A DNA stretch of 6,691 nt from assembly GCA_029865515.1 (NCBI GenBank), contig JAOUGQ010000163.1:1-6691 (forward strand). The letters run 5' to 3'. The notes below the pieces were generated by a model. It saw only the letters and a program-made list of their open reading frames with translations, had not been told where the DNA came from and searched no databases. The position numbers and the translations under genes were made by a program. Positions 4,174 to 6,691 of this stretch are shown here, in pieces; the first letter of the stretch is position 1, and every line of letters begins with the position of its first letter. This DNA is from Nitrospirota bacterium (lineage in GTDB: Bacteria > Nitrospirota > Nitrospiria > Nitrospirales > UBA8639).

Positions 4174-6691
4174 TTACCATTTGGCAACCACCTTGAAACT
4201 GTGAGATGACAACCAGATACCCTCATCGACAACACGGTAGCTGTCATCACCCTCAATGGTCACCTGCGCAGGTTTTCCATCCTTGTGGATTGGCCAGTGA
4301 ACAAAAATTTTGCTGGCAGTACCGTGTGGCATATCCACATCCAGATTCAGTCGCTGATCGCGGTCATCCCACTTCGCCTTCATCTTCAGGGTTCCGAAAT
4401 GTGTGGGAAAATCCGAAAGGGAAATTCCATTGTTCACCAGCCATTCGCGCGGAGTCCCAAACAGCAGGTTCAGGGTTTTACTTTGGTCCTCTTCCATCAC
4501 GATGAGCCCCCGGATAGCATTGACATAATCCGACCCGACCCACGTATGTGGCATGTCACCGATATATGCACCTTTGCGGCTTTCGGAATGGACAACTTCG
4601 GCAAACTGGTTCCAGTTGGCCGGACGTCGGCCCTTGAACAGAATTTCATGCAAATCGAGTGCTTCCTTGCGATACCCAAGGGTGGTCAGAGCCAGAATAT
4701 TGCGCAACTCGTAAGGCGTATAGGCATAGGGTTCCAGACTGACATCCCGTTTCTTCACCATTTGGTAATAGTCACGGAATGTCCGGTCCAGGATATCTGC
4801 CGGCAGGACAGACCTTGCTTCTGTGGGAAACAGGGCAATGGCAATGGAAGTGGGATCAGGAGTGCCCTTGTCCGCATCCGAGGGGAGATAGTCGAGGGAC
4901 TTCCACGCAATAGTCTTTTCAATGGATTGCCTGACACGGTTGCTGAAATCTTTTGCCTCGGTCCTCGCCCAGCCGGCTAAATATCCCCGGCCCAGGGTCT
5001 CCGCCATTTCACTCCCGTCCGCCCAGCCGCGAATGGCCCAGAAATCGTCCCAATAGCTGTGTACCGGCTTAATGAAACCTTCATGGCTGATAGACGGTGG
5101 TAAGATGCCTTTCAGTCGCGCACCGGCCTCAAGATTTCCATAATATTCCGGATCAAGCGTACGCTCCTGCAAGGTAACGAGGTATTTCATTGCCCGGTGC
5201 ACAGCATCAAAATGCTTTTCCAGGAAATCCCTGTCACCGGTAAAACGATAGTACTCCATAATCGCATAGATGAACTGACCCTGGCTGTCCCATTCGATAT
5301 TCCGGCCCCAGCCGTCATACACCTTCCCACTGGTGTCGAGAATGGGAGGCACCAGGCCATCCGGCTCAACGCGTTCGGCATACCAGTCCAAATATTCTCT
5401 GACCTCTTGAAAAAAACCAAACCGCAGGAGAGCGGAGGAAATCATTGCGCCATCCCGCATCCAAGTCCTGTTGTAGCTGCGCGCACCGGGTTGAATCACC
5501 ACGCCATCCTGGGTTAACAGGATATAGGCTTCCTGGGATTTCACGGTATCGACGACCGCCTTGTCGGCAAGATCAAAGCCCGCACGATTAAGCTTGCTGG
5601 TCCAGAATGCCACATATTCCCGCCGCAACTCCCCGAAGTCCCCGGCAGTTTTCAGATGTGACAGGGTCTCATGCAGGGGAGCCGCAAGCACGACCTCCCT
5701 GGATTCCCCGGGTTTCAGGTCAAAGGAATAGGTCCAGGCTGCCGAGAGCAGACCGTTCCCGGTCTCGTCATTAATAGATCTGTCGTCACCCTTGTTCTTT
5801 GCCATTGGGCCTTGTACTTCCCTGCCTCGAAGGACGTTTGCAATATCTCCGTGAGCATATTGCGTCGCCAGAAAACTCTCGGCAGGTGAAAGGGATACGA
5901 AGCTATTCTTATCGTTGATCATCACGAGCTTCCCGGTTTCGCCTATGTACCTGATCGAATGGATAGGCGCCAGTCCGCCATATTGCCACTTGGGATTGAC
6001 CTGTGCGGGCCTAACCGTGACGATGATTTCCCCCTTCCGTACCGTATCGGAGCGATTTTCAAGCGTATGTCGGACATAGGTGATGCTGGCATCGACAGGA
6101 CCGCTGGTAATGGCTTCGGACATAACATGCAGTCCATTCCCCGTCTCCCATTGCACAATAGGAACAGGCAAGTACCCGTCCTGCAATTCCTGCTTGATGG
6201 TCGCTGCTCCGGCAGCCGAATACAGATTGTCACCCTCTTTGACATAGGGCATCAGCGAGGGGGCGTCGCGCCGGAACTCCAGATTGCCATACTCATCAAA
6301 CAGGCTTTCCTCGCTATCTTTGGGAAGGCCGACCAGGGTCCAGTAGGTCTGGCGCCCCGTCAGATGGAGAGGATAATCGCCGAATGGCGCCTTCCGGGCA
6401 TCAAATTGATACCGGACAAAAGGGGTGAAGGCCTCGGTGGGGCCACGCAATGAAATCTCGGCAATCCCGAAACCGCCGCCGGCTGTTACAGGATTAGCCA
6501 GCACCAGCCTGATATAGCGTACCTCGGATGCCTCATGCGGAACAAAATCGGTTTGTCCCTGGGCTTCCGAAACCGAGAGGTGGGAGACCTGCTTCCATTC
6601 CTTTCCATCATGGGAAATCGCCATGTCCACCGAACCGGCATACAACTCGCCCCAGTCGATTCGCAACCCGGAAATGATCCGGGACTTGCGC
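4174..6691 (-). CDS. F5/8 type C domain six-hairpin glycoside hydrolase, 5'-truncated by window edge
   Basis: The frame stays open to the window end, so the true start lies further right; a TTG at 6666 is internal. Visible residues are counted from the first full codon (838 in total). Residues 1-82 are the tail of an F5/8 type C (discoidin, CBM32-like) domain: GLRIDWGELYA, SHDGKEWKQV, VRYIRLVLAN, GFGIAEISLRG. Residues about 90-345 look beta-rich, like the N-terminal sandwich of six-hairpin glycosidases (GLHVMSEA, VRHTLENRSD, KPGESREVVLAAP). Residues about 375-745 are an alpha/alpha barrel with YNRTWMRDGAMIS (406), GRNIEWDSQGQF (462), HSYWDDFWAIRGW (544) and GDMPHTWVGSDYV (711). The acidic residues in these motifs are the catalytic candidates. 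A short beta domain follows (GTPREWLVNNGISLSDFPTHFG, then strands to the end). Such proteins are often annotated as coagulation factor 5/8 type domain proteins; GH15-, GH63- and GH94-like clans share the fold, and I cannot name the GH family. With opgG nearby, a beta-glucan substrate is plausible but inferred. The stop is TAA. Confidence 0.85.
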   Translation of the reverse strand, partial: RKSRIISGLRIDWGELYAGSVDMAISHDGKEWKQVSHLSVSEAQGQTDFVPHEASEVRYIRLVLANPVTAGGGFGIAEISLRGPTEAFTPFVRYQFDARKAPFGDYPLHLTGRQTYWTLVGLPKDSEESLFDEYGNLEFRRDAPSLMPYVKEGDNLYSAAGAATIKQELQDGYLPVPIVQWETGNGLHVMSEAITSGPVDASITYVRHTLENRSDTVRKGEIIVTVRPAQVNPKWQYGGLAPIHSIRYIGETGKLVMINDKNSFVSLSPAESFLATQYAHGDIANVLRGREVQGPMAKNKGDDRSINDETGNGLLSAAWTYSFDLKPGESREVVLAAPLHETLSHLKTAGDFGELRREYVAFWTSKLNRAGFDLADKAVVDTVKSQEAYILLTQDGVVIQPGARSYNRTWMRDGAMISSALLRFGFFQEVREYLDWYAERVEPDGLVPPILDTSGKVYDGWGRNIEWDSQGQFIYAIMEYYRFTGDRDFLEKHFDAVHRAMKYLVTLQERTLDPEYYGNLEAGARLKGILPPSISHEGFIKPVHSYWDDFWAIRGWADGSEMAETLGRGYLAGWARTEAKDFSNRVRQSIEKTIAWKSLDYLPSDADKGTPDPTSIAIALFPTEARSVLPADILDRTFRDYYQMVKKRDVSLEPYAYTPYELRNILALTTLGYRKEALDLHEILFKGRRPANWNQFAEVVHSESRKGAYIGDMPHTWVGSDYVNAIRGLIVMEEDQSKTLNLLFGTPREWLVNNGISLSDFPTHFGTLKMKAKWDDRDQRLNLDVDMPHGTASKIFVHWPIHKDGKPAQVTIEGDDSYRVVDEGIWLSSHSFKVVAKW

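Noticed and set aside
4053..4256. Frameshifted extension of the glycosidase into the intergenic gap
   Set aside because: The glycosidase ends in its own frame with a normal C-terminal beta domain and TAA; the overlapping frame shows no homology-like features.
4285..4980. Plus-strand open frame of 231 codons opposite the glycosidase
   Set aside because: It lies wholly antisense to well-conserved barrel and C-terminal coding sequence, with no credible ribosome binding site or domain.
6661..6666. TTG at 6666 as start of the glycosidase
   Set aside because: The frame is open to the window end and encodes typical F5/8 type C residues on both sides of the TTG; there is no signal peptide after it.

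Overview
The window carries three genes, all read from the minus strand, and nothing convincing on the plus strand. The presence of opgG, which makes osmoregulated periplasmic glucan, and of Sec-type signal peptides on both genes whose starts are visible points to a Gram-negative bacterium. Base composition is moderately GC-rich. A proteobacterium or a Nitrospira-like lineage would fit, but nothing here fixes the taxon.

In order of transcription (right to left): (1) 6691-4174 is a large secreted-type glycoside hydrolase whose 5' end lies outside the window. It has a partial F5/8 type C (discoidin, CBM32-like) lectin domain, a beta-sandwich region, an alpha/alpha six-hairpin catalytic barrel and a small C-terminal beta domain. 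(2) After a 224-base gap, 3946-1448 encodes an exported protein of about 832 residues. It has seven YYDA repeats that should form a seven-bladed beta-propeller, then a central module I do not recognise, then a C-terminal CBM6/CBM35-like domain. (3) After a 515-base gap, 932-1 encodes the first 310 residues of the periplasmic glucan biosynthesis protein OpgG (MdoG). Its 3' end, and possibly opgH, lies off the left edge.

Two multidomain carbohydrate-binding or carbohydrate-cleaving exported proteins sit next to, and in the same direction as, a glucan biosynthesis protein. This suggests an envelope-glucan or exopolysaccharide locus. The hydrolase may trim or remodel a glucan, and the propeller/CBM protein may bind it. 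This functional link is inference from position and domain content; the gaps are large enough that the genes may be transcribed separately. The gap before gene 2 holds a tight tandem repeat and a perfect hairpin. The gap before opgG holds no gene I can support.
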